Positions 1 to 8,762 are shown, counted from the first letter of the stretch. The stretch: 64,000 nt of DNA from Schaalia georgiae DSM 6843 (GCF_000429245.1 NZ_AUBM01000006.1:409794-473793), one strand, 5' to 3'. Made by a program: numbers and translations. Notes: generated by a model not told the origin, from the sequence alone.

Positions 1-558
1 TGGAACGCCCAGGAGTCGACGAACGCCGACGGCGCCCCGGACCAGCAGACCAAAGCGGAGGACGCGCGCCTGGCCCGGGAGTTCATCGCCCGCAACCTGG
101 CCTTCACCCACGGCCGGAAGGGGGCGGACCTGCGCGAGCGCGACGAGTCCACGGGGACGATGGCGTGGCTTGCCCTGGGCACTGCGGTCCTCGACGCCCT
201 GAGGAACGGGAGGGTGCTGGTCGTCGACGAGCTCGGCGCCGCCCTGCACCCCGATCTCTCCCGGATCATCGTCGACTGGTTCGAGGACCCTGATGTCAAC
301 GCCACAGGCGCGCAACTGGTCTTCACCAGCCACGACATGTCCCTGATGGGCGCGGGCAGTGGCGAGCGGGACAAGCGCGAACAGGTGTGGCTGGTGGAGA
401 AGGACGCGGAGGGCGCCTCGGAGCTCGTCAACCTGGGCGAGTTCGCTCTGCAACCGAAGAGCAACGTGCCCAAGCAGTACCTGGAGGGGCGTTTCGGAGC
501 GGTGCCCTACACGGTCCCCTCCCTCATCCACAGCCTGCTCGAACGGAAGGGGGAGTGA
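1..558 (+). CDS. AAA15/OLD-like ATPase, C-terminal part (RloA/AbiLi-like)
   Basis: The reading frame is open from the first base of the window, so the N-terminus and Walker A are off-window. What remains is the C-terminal half of an ABC-type nucleotidase domain: a signature-like ESTGTMAWL segment, a hydrophobic Walker B (RVLVVDELGAALHPDLS) with D-loop, and a switch histidine in VFTSHD. This is the arrangement in AAA15/AAA_21 ATPases of the OLD, RloA and AbiLi type. The stop lies 6 bp before the next gene, which encodes an RloB/TOPRIM-like protein, and that pairing is characteristic of AbiL/RloAB anti-phage modules. Assignment to defence is inferred from the pairing; the ATPase family call is firm, the precise subfamily is not. 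Confidence 0.8.
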   Translation, partial: WNAQESTNADGAPDQQTKAEDARLAREFIARNLAFTHGRKGADLRERDESTGTMAWLALGTAVLDALRNGRVLVVDELGAALHPDLSRIIVDWFEDPDVNATGAQLVFTSHDMSLMGAGSGERDKREQVWLVEKDAEGASELVNLGEFALQPKSNVPKQYLEGRFGAVPYTVPSLIHSLLERKGE

Positions 559-564
559 AGCGCA

Positions 565-1149
565 GTGGGAAGTCGGAGGAGCAGGCCCCGAAAACAGAAG
601 AAGCCCCAGTACCGGAGGTACCTGGTGGTGACCGAGGGCGTCACCGAGCGGGAGTACTTGGAGCGCCTGCGTCAGCGCATCCGCAGCCGCCACGTCGCCC
701 TCGACATCAAAGTCGGCGGCGGAGAGCCCTCGCGGGTGTTGAAGGAATGCAGGAAAGCACTCCGCGCGGAGAAGTACGACGGCGCCGTCATTGTCGTCGA
801 TGTCGATCAACACGCCGCACTCGACGCCGTTCTCACCGAGTGCCGGAGCAGCGGCATCACCGCCATCGTCACCAACCCGTGCTTCGAGCTGTGGTTGCTC
901 TGGCACAGCGAGGACCACCACGCCCACATCAACCCCAAAAAAGCGGGCGAACGGTTGAAGTCCCACAAGCACGGCTCCGGCCGGGACGGGAAGCACCTGG
1001 CAAAGGAGTTCCCCATCGAGGGCTACACCGCAGCCGCCGACCGTGCCCACCGCGCGTGGAACGGGCTCGCAGTCAACGAGCGGGGCCCCAATCCCTCTTC
1101 CGCAATGCCCTGGTTGATCGACCTACTGGAGAACGGGCCACAGGAATAG
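565..1149 (+). CDS. rloB: RloB family protein (AbiLii-like TOPRIM nuclease partner)
   Basis: A 194-residue RloB-type protein. The N-terminal strand-loop YLVVTEGVTEREYL gives the conserved glutamates of a TOPRIM fold and VIVVDVDQ supplies the acidic DxD pair; a later NPCFELWLLWH segment is a hallmark of the RloB family. The start is a GTG six bases after the stop of the ATPase gene, preceded by GGAAGGGGGAG; the upstream stop excludes any longer start in this frame. In known systems the ATPase and RloB protein act together, with the TOPRIM subunit as the presumed nuclease effector. Operon with the upstream ATPase is clear. Cellular action here is inferred, not shown. Confidence 0.8.
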   Translation: MGSRRSRPRKQKKPQYRRYLVVTEGVTEREYLERLRQRIRSRHVALDIKVGGGEPSRVLKECRKALRAEKYDGAVIVVDVDQHAALDAVLTECRSSGITAIVTNPCFELWLLWHSEDHHAHINPKKAGERLKSHKHGSGRDGKHLAKEFPIEGYTAAADRAHRAWNGLAVNERGPNPSSAMPWLIDLLENGPQE

Positions 1150-1275
1150 TGCCTTGTCGTGCGCACGGACCTCTGCGCACGAGGTCATGCGGGCTGGCGC
1201 CACCTGCCCGCCCGGCCCCCGTCTACCCGGTCACGCGCGGGACCGCGGCGCGCGCTGCGGGCGTAGCGTTGGGGC

Positions 1276-1638
1276 ATGAGTGTTGTGCTGAAGCGCGTGT
1301 ACGAGGACCCCTCCCCCGACGACGGCTACCGGGTGCTGGTGGACCGCCTGTGGCCCAGGGGCGTGCGCAAGGACGAGCTGGACTACGACGAGTGGGCGAA
1401 GGATGTGGCGCCATCGGCGGACCTGCGCAGGGCGTGGCACCACGGGGAGATCACCGACAGCGCCTTCCGCCAGGAGTACGCCGCGCAGCTCGACGGGAAC
1501 CCCAGTGTGGCGGCGCTGGCCGAACGGGCCCGCCGTGGGCGGGTCACCCTGTTGTTCGCCGCGAAGGACACCGCGCGCTCGCACGCGCACGTCCTGAAGG
1601 CGGCGATTGAGGCGGCCGGGGCCACAACCGCTGTGTGA
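1276..1638 (+). CDS. DUF488 family protein
   Basis: 120 residues with the family core: an N-terminal LKRVYE, then DGYRVLVDRLWPRGVRKDEL and a WAKDVAPS...LRRAWHHG segment, ending in LLFAAKDTARSHAHVL. DUF488 proteins are small cytosolic proteins of unsettled function, sometimes annotated uroporphyrin-III C-methyltransferase-like or linked to stress. The gene stands alone between the RloB gene and the duplicated kinase fragment, with its own short leader (1150-1275). Length is normal for the family. Confidence 0.85.
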   Translation: MSVVLKRVYEDPSPDDGYRVLVDRLWPRGVRKDELDYDEWAKDVAPSADLRRAWHHGEITDSAFRQEYAAQLDGNPSVAALAERARRGRVTLLFAAKDTARSHAHVLKAAIEAAGATTAV

Positions 1639-1668
1639 ACAGCGGCTCCGCCCGCTTCGCGGACGACT

Positions 1669-1816
1669 GCCCGCGGTCTCCCCCACCGTCGTGGGGATCC
1701 CCAGCGAGTCGGCGAGGATCTGCTGGGCGACGCCCGGGGTCTTGAAGAGCCCGCCATGGGCGAAGAGCCTTTCGAGGACCACGCCCTCGCCGCGCAGGAC
1801 ATCCACTCCAACGCGC
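1669..1816 (-). pseudogene. Duplicated internal fragment of the downstream FGGY kinase gene
   Basis: These 148 bases match 2065-2212 inside the kinase gene with only two substitutions (1756 and 1810), a constant offset of 396 bp and the same orientation. The fragment encodes about 49 kinase residues (GEGVVLERLFAHGGLFKTP and neighbours) but has no start, no continuation and lies beyond the kinase stop codon, so it is a non-functional remnant. The near-identity indicates a recent tandem duplication or a partial gene conversion that left a scar between the kinase and the DUF488 gene. Confidence 0.9.
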
Positions 1817-1854
1817 CGGGCGGCTGGAGGGCGGCCCCCGCCTCGGAACCCGCC

Positions 1855-3438
1855 TCAGTCGTGCGCGATAGCCCTCACCGCTCCCAGGCCGGACCGGTAG
1901 GACTCCAGGAAGCGCTCGTACCCGGCGACGCCCTGAGCGGTGGGCTCGCAGGTCGAGGCCCGCTCCTCGGTGAACACGCGGGAAGCCAGGTAGTCCGGCA
2001 GGGACAGGCCGTGGGAGTCGGCGGCGTAGCGCGCCAGGACGGCGATGCCCCACGCTCCGCCCTCGCCCGCGGTCTCCCCCACCGTCGTGGGGATCCCCAG
2101 CGAGTCGGCGAGGATCTGCTGGGCGACGCCCGGGGTCTTGAAGAGCCCGCCGTGGGCGAAGAGCCTTTCGAGGACCACGCCCTCGCCGCGCAGGACATCC
2201 ACTCCGACGCGCATAGGCGCGAAGACCGTCATGAGTTGGACGCGGAAGGCGTTCGCCAGGGTGAAGGCCGCGTCCGGTGTGTGGGTGAACAGGGGGCGCG
2301 CTGACTCCAGGCCGAGCAGGGGCTCGCCGGAAAGAGTGTTGTAGGCCAGCAGGCCCCCTCCGTCCGCGTCACCGGTCATCGCATTGCCGTAGAGCAGGTC
2401 GTAGGCCCTGGGGACGGGGACCTCCGTGCCCGCCAGGCGCGCGAACTCGACGAACAGGGAAACCCACGCGTCGATCTCGGAGGAGCCGTTGTTGGAGTGG
2501 ACCATCGCGACCGGCGAGCCATCGGGGGTGGTCACCATGTCGATCTCCATGTGGAGGTTGTCCAGCGCCTTCTCCAGGACGACCATGAGGAACACGGAAG
2601 TGCCGCAGGAGATGTTGCCGCTCTTGGGGGCGACCGCGTTGGTGGCGACCATTCCCGTCCCGGCGTCGCCCTCAGGCGGGCACAAGGGGATTCCGGGGAG
2701 CAGCGCCCCGGTCGGGTCGATCAGGAGCGCCCCCTCCTCGGTCAGGGCCCCCGCATCGTCGCCGGCGGACAGGACGGTCGGCAGGAGTTTCTCGAGGTCC
2801 CAAGGCACCAGGCGGTCGACCAGGTTCGCGTAGGCGGACAGGCACCGCGCGTCGTAGGAGCCGGTGGCGGGGTCGATGGGGAACATGCCGGAGGCGTCGC
2901 CGACGCCCAGGACGTGGCGGCCGGTGAGCTGCTCGTGGACCCATCCGGCCAGCGTGTTGATGGAGGCGACGCGCATGACGTGGGTCTCGCCCGAGCAGAT
3001 CGTCTGGTGGAGGTGGGCGACGGACCAGCGCAGGGGGATGTTGACGCCGAAGAGCTCGGACAGCTCGGCCGCGGCCTCGGCGGTGTTGGTGTTGCGCCAA
3101 GTGCGGAACTGGGCGAGCTGGCGCCCTTCCGCGTCGAAGGCCAGGTAGCCGTGCATCATCCCGGAGACGCCGATGGAGCCGTAGGTGGTCGGCGTGAGCC
3201 CGTACTTGTCGCGCACTTCGCCGACCAGCGACGCGTAGGCGCCGCGCAGCCCCGCGCGGACCTCGTCGAGGGAGTAGGACCACAGGCCGTCGTCGAGGCG
3301 GCTCTCCCAGCCGTGCGAGCCCGAGGCGAGGACCTGGTGGTCGGGTCCGATCAGAACGGCTTTGATGCGGGTGGAGCCGAATTCGATTCCGAGGGCGGTG
3401 CCGCCGCCCTCGATGAGCGCTTTCGCGTCGGTGGTCAC
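1855..3438 (-). CDS. FGGY-family carbohydrate kinase
   Basis: A 527-residue sugar kinase of the ASKHA fold. The N-terminal phosphate-1 motif ALGIEFGSTRIKAVLIG, a mid-protein MMHGYLAFD and FRTWRNTNTAEAA, the ATP-binding NISCGTSVFLMV and the adenosine motif LFAHGGLFKTPG are visible. It most resembles the subfamily found beside arabinose/ribulose genes in Firmicutes, so a ketopentose or similar substrate is likely but unproven. An open frame extends up to 3588, but the GTG at 3438 (VTTDAKAL) is preceded by an ideal GGAGGACACA ribosome site and is chosen. The gene stands alone behind a LacI-type palindrome. Residues 409-458 are duplicated beyond its 3' end. Confidence 0.85.
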   Translation of the reverse strand: MTTDAKALIEGGGTALGIEFGSTRIKAVLIGPDHQVLASGSHGWESRLDDGLWSYSLDEVRAGLRGAYASLVGEVRDKYGLTPTTYGSIGVSGMMHGYLAFDAEGRQLAQFRTWRNTNTAEAAAELSELFGVNIPLRWSVAHLHQTICSGETHVMRVASINTLAGWVHEQLTGRHVLGVGDASGMFPIDPATGSYDARCLSAYANLVDRLVPWDLEKLLPTVLSAGDDAGALTEEGALLIDPTGALLPGIPLCPPEGDAGTGMVATNAVAPKSGNISCGTSVFLMVVLEKALDNLHMEIDMVTTPDGSPVAMVHSNNGSSEIDAWVSLFVEFARLAGTEVPVPRAYDLLYGNAMTGDADGGGLLAYNTLSGEPLLGLESARPLFTHTPDAAFTLANAFRVQLMTVFAPMRVGVDVLRGEGVVLERLFAHGGLFKTPGVAQQILADSLGIPTTVGETAGEGGAWGIAVLARYAADSHGLSLPDYLASRVFTEERASTCEPTAQGVAGYERFLESYRSGLGAVRAIAHD

Positions 3439-3495
3439 TGTGTCCTCCGTGGTCGTCGTTGACAAGGCCGGGGCGGGTCCCCGGGAAAGTCTGCT

Positions 3496-3507
3496 GTTAA
3501 CGATAAC
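3496..3507. promoter_or_regulatory. Candidate LacI-family operator upstream of the sugar kinase
   Basis: GTTAACGATAAC is an imperfect palindrome with the central CG typical of LacI-family sites, 58 bp upstream of the kinase GTG. The same TAACGAT core recurs before the sugar ABC operon at 56410. A common regulator is an inference. Confidence 0.5.
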
Positions 3508-3630
3508 ACCAAGAACGCGGCACCGATAGATTCGCGGAAAGCAGCTCAGGGGAGCCCTGCGGGGGCGGGTCGCACCAGCAGCGCGCACCGGGACACCCGG
3601 ACCGCGCCTTCACGATCATGGGTGAATGGC

Positions 3631-4554
3631 TCAGCGCTCCCCGTCCGCCCCGCAGCGCTCCAGGACCACCCGCATGACGGCAGCGGCCCCGTCGTTCTCG
3701 ACAGCGGCGGTCACATGGTCGGCGCAGGCGCGCACCTCCTCGATGGCACCGCCCATCGCAGCGCCGAAGAACGCCCACTCGATCATCGCGATGTCGTTGG
3801 TCCCGTCCCCCACCGCGACAGTGCCGTCCCGGGGGACTCCCAGCCGCGAGCGCAACCACTCCAGAGCGCTGGCCTTCGTGGCGCCCAGGGGGCTGATGTC
3901 CGCCCACGAGGTCCATCCGACGAAGACCTCGTAGCGGTCGGCGGCGCTCAGGGAGTGGATGGCGCGGTCGAACTCCTCGCGCCCCATCCCGGGCGCCCGG
4001 ACGACGAGCTTGGGGGTCGGGGTGGAGCGCATGCGCTCGAGCGGTATGATCTCGGACTCCTGCTCCAGCTCCCCGGGCGGGAAGGGCGCGGACAGCAGGC
4101 GCTTGGCCCCGGGGACCGCGGAGTAGAAGACCACTTCCGGCATCGCCTCCAGGGCGGAGTCGATCAAGGGCGCGGGGTCGAGGAACTCCTGCCGCACCAC
4201 CTCCACCCCTCCCCCGCTCACCCGCAGGACGGTGGCGCCGTTGTTGCACACGACCCATCCGTCGGTGAAGCCGAGCTCGTCGAGCACTTCGAACATCTCG
4301 TCCTCGGGGGCACGGCCCGACGCGATGACGACCTGGGCGCCCGCCCCGGCGAGCTCCCGGATCCCGGCGCGCACGTGGTGGGAGGCCCCCCGGGGGGTGA
4401 GGACCGTCCCGTCGATGTCGAGGGCCACCATCACTTTGCCCGCCTCGCGGGGGAAGGCGGGGGGCAGGGCGCGGCGGGCCTCGTCGACGACCTCGGCGAA
4501 CGGCCGGGTCGGCTCGTCGGATCCGGGCACCGTCAGGAAGGACGCCTCGGCCAT
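3631..4554 (-). CDS. HAD-superfamily (Cof/HAD-IIB) phosphatase
   Basis: 307 residues. Motif I ALDIDGTVLTPRG carries the nucleophile and acid-base aspartates, motif II is VIASGR, motif III the lysine in GATKASAL, and motif IV VAVGDGTNDIAM, the order of a Cof-type HAD-IIB hydrolase with a C2 cap between motifs II and III. Substrates are usually phosphorylated sugars or cofactors. The ATG at 4554 lies 1 bp beyond the serS stop codon, so the gene is almost certainly co-translated with serS; a longer in-frame start at 4617 would overlap serS and is less likely. Confidence 0.85.
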   Translation of the reverse strand: MAEASFLTVPGSDEPTRPFAEVVDEARRALPPAFPREAGKVMVALDIDGTVLTPRGASHHVRAGIRELAGAGAQVVIASGRAPEDEMFEVLDELGFTDGWVVCNNGATVLRVSGGGVEVVRQEFLDPAPLIDSALEAMPEVVFYSAVPGAKRLLSAPFPPGELEQESEIIPLERMRSTPTPKLVVRAPGMGREEFDRAIHSLSAADRYEVFVGWTSWADISPLGATKASALEWLRSRLGVPRDGTVAVGDGTNDIAMIEWAFFGAAMGGAIEEVRACADHVTAAVENDGAAAVMRVVLERCGADGER

Positions 4555-4555
4555 G

Positions 4556-5830
4556 TCAGCGCACCGGCTCGAGCGCTTCGACGCCGCCCAGGTAGGGGCG
4601 CATCGCCTCGGGCACACGGATGGAGCCGTCGGGGCGCTGGTGGTTCTCCAGGAGGGCGACCAGCCAGCGCGTAGTGGCCAACGTGCCGTTGAGAGTGGCG
4701 ACGGGGGCCGTGCCGCCCTCGCGGCGCTCGCGGATGCCCAGGCGGCGGGCCTGGAAGGTCGTGCAGTTCGAGGTCGAGGTGACCTCCATGTAGCGCTCCT
4801 GGGTGGGCAGCCACGCCTCGCAGTCGAATTTGCGGGCGGCGGAAGTCCCCAAGTCGCCGGCGGCCGTGTCGATGACGCGGTAGGGCAGCTCGGCCTTGGC
4901 CAGCATCTCCTCCTCCCACGCCAGGAAGCGCATGTGCTCGGCCTCGGCGTCCTCGGGGCGGCAGTAGCTGAACATCTCGGCCTTGTTGAACTGGTGGACG
5001 CGGATGATGCCGCGCGTGTCCTTGCCCGCGGCTCCCGCCTCGCGCCTGTAGCACGTGGACCATCCGAGGTAGCGCTTGGGGCCGTCGCCCAGGTCCAGGA
5101 TCTCGTCCGCGTGGTAACCGGCCAGGGCGACCTCGGAGGTGCCCGTCAGGTAGAGGTCGTCGGCGGGCAGGTAGTAGATCTCGTCGGAGTGCTCGCCCAG
5201 GAAGCCCGTGCCGCCCATGATCTGGGGGGACACCAGGGTCGGGGTCATCATCGGGACGAACCCGGCCCGGTGGGCCTGGTCGAGGGCCATCGACATGAGC
5301 GCGAGCTCCAGGCGGGCGCCGACGCCCTTGAGGTAGTAGAAGCGCGCGCCCGACACCTTCGCGCCGCGTTTCATGTCGATCGCATCCAGCCCCTCGCCCA
5401 GGGCGAGGTGGTCCTTCGGCTCGAAGCCCTCAGCCGCGAAGTCGCGGGGGGCGGGCCCCTCGTGGCGCAGCACGGCGTAGTCGTCCTCGCCGCCGCGGGG
5501 GACGCCGTCGAGCACCAGGTTGGGCAGTTGGCGCGCGAGGCGGTCGGCCTCGGCGTCGGCGGCGCCCGCCCGGGCCTCGGCGGCCTTGACCTGTTCGGCG
5601 AGCTCTTTGGCCTTGGCGAGGATCGCGGGGCGCTCCTCCTTGGAGGCCCGTCCGACGGACTTGGAGACTTCCTTCTGGGTGGCGCGCAGGGATTCGAACT
5701 CCTGCAATGCCCCTCGGCGCTTCGCGTCGGCTTCGATGATCTCATCGACGAGGCCGGGGTCGGCTCCGCGGGCGCGCTGGGAGTCTCTGGCGGGTTCGGG
5801 GTTCTCACGCAGTGCACGCACATCAATCAT
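4556..5830 (-). CDS. serS: Seryl-tRNA synthetase
   Basis: 424 residues, the usual bacterial length. Residues about 30-105 form the antiparallel coiled-coil arm that grips tRNA-Ser. The class II catalytic core follows: a [10 protein letters not shown] serine-binding segment, motif 2 around [17 protein letters not shown], and motif 3 around [20 protein letters not shown]. It charges tRNA-Ser with serine in the cytosol. It is the first gene of a two-gene unit with the HAD phosphatase. The 5' region (5831-6104) is shared with the divergent lipid kinase. Confidence 0.97.
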   Translation of the reverse strand: MIDVRALRENPEPARDSQRARGADPGLVDEIIEADAKRRGALQEFESLRATQKEVSKSVGRASKEERPAILAKAKELAEQVKAAEARAGAADAEADRLARQLPNLVLDGVPRGGEDDYAVLRHEGPAPRDFAAEGFEPKDHLALGEGLDAIDMKRGAKVSGARFYYLKGVGARLELALMSMALDQAHRAGFVPMMTPTLVSPQIMGGTGFLGEHSDEIYYLPADDLYLTGTSEVALAGYHADEILDLGDGPKRYLGWSTCYRREAGAAGKDTRGIIRVHQFNKAEMFSYCRPEDAEAEHMRFLAWEEEMLAKAELPYRVIDTAAGDLGTSAARKFDCEAWLPTQERYMEVTSTSNCTTFQARRLGIRERREGGTAPVATLNGTLATTRWLVALLENHQRPDGSIRVPEAMRPYLGGVEALEPVR

Positions 5831-6010
5831 GCACTCATCCTAGGCCACCCGGCGGCGATCCCCGGTGCGGGCCCCTCCGGCCCCGGGGCGCTTGGGCGCC
5901 CCGCCGGAGGGGGCGTTCGGATCCCCGCCCCTATGGCTTACCTGCTGGTAACCACGAGCATTCCGCGAGTTATGGTCAACTCTTGAAACGGTGTGTACTC
6001 CGCACCACAG

Positions 6011-6019
6011 TTATCCACC
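6011..6019 (+). promoter_or_regulatory. Single DnaA-box-like nonamer
   Basis: TTATCCACC is one base from the consensus TTATCCACA, and a weaker inverted match (GTCCACAGG) lies near 6036. The 274-bp gap between serS and the lipid kinase is otherwise unremarkable and must hold both promoters. Two weak boxes do not make an origin; they may be chance or a DnaA titration/regulatory site. Confidence 0.2.
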
Positions 6020-6104
6020 CTTGGTGTGTAATCCTGTGGACGACGGCCACGCGCCGTCAGCGGCCATCCCCGCAGGAGGCCCGCCCCACGGCTACTCTGG
6101 GCGC

Positions 6105-7502
6105 ATGAACATTCCCAAGTGGTTAGTCGCGGCTGTCCTGGGCGCCGGTGCCGTCGGGGCCGGGCGCGCGGCCGTTGCCCTGGCGAGACGGGCGAGGAGG
6201 CGCTCGGCGCTCTCGGTCCCCTCTCCCCCCGCCGACCCCGCCGAGGGGCTCTTGCGCCCCTGGATCATCATGAACCCCTCGAAGCACGAGGACCCCGCGG
6301 CGTTCCGCGCGCTCGTGGACCGCGCCGCGATGGACCTGGGCGCCGGCCCGCCCCACTGGTTGGAGACCACGCGGGAGGACCCCGGGGCGGGGCAGGCCGT
6401 GGAGGCCGTCTCACGGGGAGCGGCCATCGTGATCGCGGCGGGCGGCGACGGCACGGTGCGCGCGGTCGCCGCAGGCATGGCGGGGTCGGGCGTGCGCATG
6501 GGGATCCTGCCGGTGGGGACGGGGAACGTCCTGGCGGGCAACCTCGGGCTCCCCGACGACCCGGCCGCCGCGATGGCGGTCGCCCTGGGCGAGTACCACC
6601 GCAACGTCGACCTCACGTGGGTGCGCCTCGACGGGGTCGAGGATGCGTCCCCCCTGCCCGCCGAGGGCGGCCTCGTGCTCGCGGCCCACGCGGCCCGTCC
6701 CCCGGAACCGGAGCCCGCGCCGCTATCCGGCTCCCCCGGCCCCGCGATCGAACCGGACGGCCCCGGCCGCCCTTCGGAGGCGGACCCCGCTCCCGGACCG
6801 GGGGACGGGGCGCCCGTGCCGGCGCCCGACGGAACCGGGCTCGGTCCCAACGGCGCGACGCCCCTGCCCGCACCGGACGAGTACGCGTGCGCCGTCGTGG
6901 CGGGCATGGGATTCGATGGGCAGACCATGGCGGGCACGCACGCCGCGCTCAAGAAGCAGTTCGGGTGGATCGCCTACGTCCTGGCGGGCCTGGGCTCCAT
7001 CGGAGCGCCCCGCCTGCGCGCCCAGCTCACGCTGCGCAGCCCCGAGGCGCGCGAGAGCGCGCCCATCGACCCCGGGGACTCCCTGGTCGGCACTCCGAGG
7101 GGCGACGATGAGGTGACGCGCGTGGAGGCGCGCTCAGTGATGTTCGCGAACTGCGGGGAGCTGAAATTCGTGCTGCTGGCCCCTGATGCGAACCTCAGCG
7201 ACGGTCTGATCGACGTGATCGCAGTCGACGCCCAGGCGGGGCTGCTGGGTTGGGCGGATGTCACCTGGAAGTTCTTGGGGCAGCTGGTGGGGCTGCGGCC
7301 GCTGAACCTGCCGGTATCGACGGGAACGGTGGCGTTCCGCCAGGCGCGGGGCGCGTCGGTGGTCGCGCAGACCGCGCAAGCGGTCCAGGTCGATGGTGAC
7401 GCACTGGGGACCGCGCGCACGATGCGGGTGAGGATTCAGCCCGACGCCCTCGACGTGGCGGTTCCAGCTGAGAGGACGTGGATGGAGCTCCTCCCCGGAT
7501 AG
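6105..7502 (+). CDS. Diacylglycerol kinase family lipid kinase
   Basis: 465 residues. A single N-terminal hydrophobic helix (about residues 4-25) is followed by the DAGK catalytic domain with the IIMNPSKH entry strand and the nucleotide-binding GGDGTVRAVAAGM at about residue 112, then the PVGTGNVLAGNLGLP motif. A Pro/Gly/Ala-rich insertion of about 65 residues (around 195-258) separates the two lobes, longer than usual for the family. The C-lobe has the substrate-domain pattern ANCGELKFVLLAPDANLSDG. Start at the ATG at 6105 follows the Actinobacterial family N-terminus; the frame is open further upstream without homology. Likely substrate is diacylglycerol or a related membrane lipid. Confidence 0.85.
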   Translation: MNIPKWLVAAVLGAGAVGAGRAAVALARRARRRSALSVPSPPADPAEGLLRPWIIMNPSKHEDPAAFRALVDRAAMDLGAGPPHWLETTREDPGAGQAVEAVSRGAAIVIAAGGDGTVRAVAAGMAGSGVRMGILPVGTGNVLAGNLGLPDDPAAAMAVALGEYHRNVDLTWVRLDGVEDASPLPAEGGLVLAAHAARPPEPEPAPLSGSPGPAIEPDGPGRPSEADPAPGPGDGAPVPAPDGTGLGPNGATPLPAPDEYACAVVAGMGFDGQTMAGTHAALKKQFGWIAYVLAGLGSIGAPRLRAQLTLRSPEARESAPIDPGDSLVGTPRGDDEVTRVEARSVMFANCGELKFVLLAPDANLSDGLIDVIAVDAQAGLLGWADVTWKFLGQLVGLRPLNLPVSTGTVAFRQARGASVVAQTAQAVQVDGDALGTARTMRVRIQPDALDVAVPAERTWMELLPG

Positions 7503-7576
7503 GGGGCCGCAGGGCCCGGGGGACGCCACAGGGCCAGGGGGCGTCGCCCTCCGGGCCGACGGCGGCCACCGGCACG

Positions 7577-7633
7577 GACGCCGACGCGCGTTATCGGCAC
7601 CAGCGCGCGTTATAACCCCCTCACGGTGTCGAC
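7577..7633. repeat. 57-bp dispersed element, copy 1 (inverted relative to 43609-43665)
   Basis: The reverse complement of this stretch matches 43609-43665 at 55 of 57 positions. Internally it repeats ATAACGCGCG in two degenerate copies next to GTCGAC. It lies in the 246-bp space between the convergent 3' ends of the lipid kinase and pheA. Confidence 0.85.
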
Positions 7634-7696
7634 AAGGCGCGTCCGCACTCGCACCCGGGCGCGCCGCCCCGGTAGCGGCCCCCTTATCCGCCGGAT

Positions 7697-7724
7697 GAGC
7701 GGCCAGTCGGGGGCGGCACCACCG
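7697..7724. repeat. 28-bp direct duplication of the pheA 3' end
   Basis: Identical to 7761-7788, which encodes the last residues of pheA (GGAAPDWPL). Offset 64 bp. One of several cases in this window where a gene's 3' end is copied just beyond its stop. Confidence 0.85.
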
Positions 7725-7748
7725 TCCCCGGGACAGCGCGCCGATCCC

Positions 7749-8762
7749 CTACCGCGGCGCGAGCGGCCAGTCGGGGGCGGCACCACCGCGTTTGCCTGTG
7801 CCGTCCCCTCCGCGCAGCAGGTCTGCCACCCATGCCCGCCCAGCGCGGAAGTCATCGTCGGCGGTGCCCGGCAGGATCGTGGGCCGTATGGCGTCGATCC
7901 GGGGGTAGGAGCCCATGAAGCGCACCTCCGGCGAGTACCTGTGCAGGCCGACCAGGGCCGCTTGGACGCGCTCCTCGCGGATGTGCCCCACGATGTCGAT
8001 GCTGAACGTGTAATTCCCCAGTCCGTCCCCGCTGGGGCGCGACTCGATGCGCGACAGATCAACGCCCCTCACCGCGAACTGCTCGAGCAGGGTGAGCAGC
8101 GCCCCCGACTCGTTGACGGGCAGCGCCACTTGAATGGTCGTCTTGTCGGCACCAGTGGGGGCGGGCAGGGCGCCGGGGCGCGAGACGAGGACGAAGCGCG
8201 TGACCGCTCCGGGGTTGTCGGCGACATCGGTGTGGAGCGCCTCGAGGCCGTAGGTGGACACGGAGATCGCATTGCACAGCGCCGCGTCGAAGGAGGCGTC
8301 CCCCTCGGAGAGCAGCTGCGCGGCGGCGGCCGTGGACGTGGCGGGAACGTGGACCACTCCGGGGAAGGTCTCCTCCAGCCAGTTGCGGCACTGCGCCCAC
8401 GCGTGGGGGTGGGTGCCGATACGGCTGATGTCCTCGGCGCGCGTGCCGGGCCGGACGGCCAGTTGGAAGACGACGGAGACCACCATCTCGGCCACGATCA
8501 CCAGGGGATCCCCGTGCGAGAGGGAGTCGAGGGTGGCGTTGACGCCCCCTTCGATGGAGTTCTCGATGGGGACGACGGCGCGGTCCGCCTCGCCCCGCCG
8601 CACCGCCGTGAGCGCCTGGGGAGCGCTTGTCATGGGGATGAGCTCTGCTCCAGCGGGGGCGATCTGGTGGACGGCCTGCTCGGTGAAGGTCCCGAAGGGC
8701 CCCAGGAACGCGATGGCCATGTTCTCGCCGATGGGGGCCCGGCCCGGGATGAAGGTCGTCAT
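7749..8762 (-). CDS. pheA: Prephenate dehydratase
   Basis: 337 residues, catalysing decarboxylation-dehydration of prephenate to phenylpyruvate in phenylalanine synthesis. The catalytic domain has LGPFGTFTEQA near the N-terminus, VVPIENSIEGGV and the catalytic Thr-Arg-Phe in GAVTRFVLVS. A C-terminal ACT domain follows with GALLTLLEQFAVRGVDL and the ESRP phenylalanine-binding motif, so feedback inhibition by phenylalanine is expected. The ATG at 8762 is used; an internal ATG at 8720 (MAIAFLGPF) would fit the family N-terminus equally well. The 174 bp to the next gene show no clear feature. Confidence 0.95.
   Translation of the reverse strand: MTTFIPGRAPIGENMAIAFLGPFGTFTEQAVHQIAPAGAELIPMTSAPQALTAVRRGEADRAVVPIENSIEGGVNATLDSLSHGDPLVIVAEMVVSVVFQLAVRPGTRAEDISRIGTHPHAWAQCRNWLEETFPGVVHVPATSTAAAAQLLSEGDASFDAALCNAISVSTYGLEALHTDVADNPGAVTRFVLVSRPGALPAPTGADKTTIQVALPVNESGALLTLLEQFAVRGVDLSRIESRPSGDGLGNYTFSIDIVGHIREERVQAALVGLHRYSPEVRFMGSYPRIDAIRPTILPGTADDDFRAGRAWVADLLRGGDGTGKRGGAAPDWPLAPR

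Noticed and set aside
387..1610. A 407-codon open frame across the RloB and DUF488 genes
   Set aside because: Arg/Pro/Gly-rich shadow translation without homology; the two other-frame proteins in the same span are clear family members.
3497..4258. Long open frames opposite or alongside serS, HAD, ABC and other genes throughout the window
   Set aside because: High GC content suppresses stop codons; these frames have shadow-like composition, poor starts and no recognisable domains.
5685..5710. tRNA-like GGATTCGAACTCC segment
   Set aside because: It lies inside serS on a coding frame and no acceptor or anticodon stem can be built around it.
5990..6040. Replication origin near serS
   Set aside because: Only one good and one weak DnaA-box-like word, no AT-rich unwinding region and no dnaA/dnaN genes in the window.
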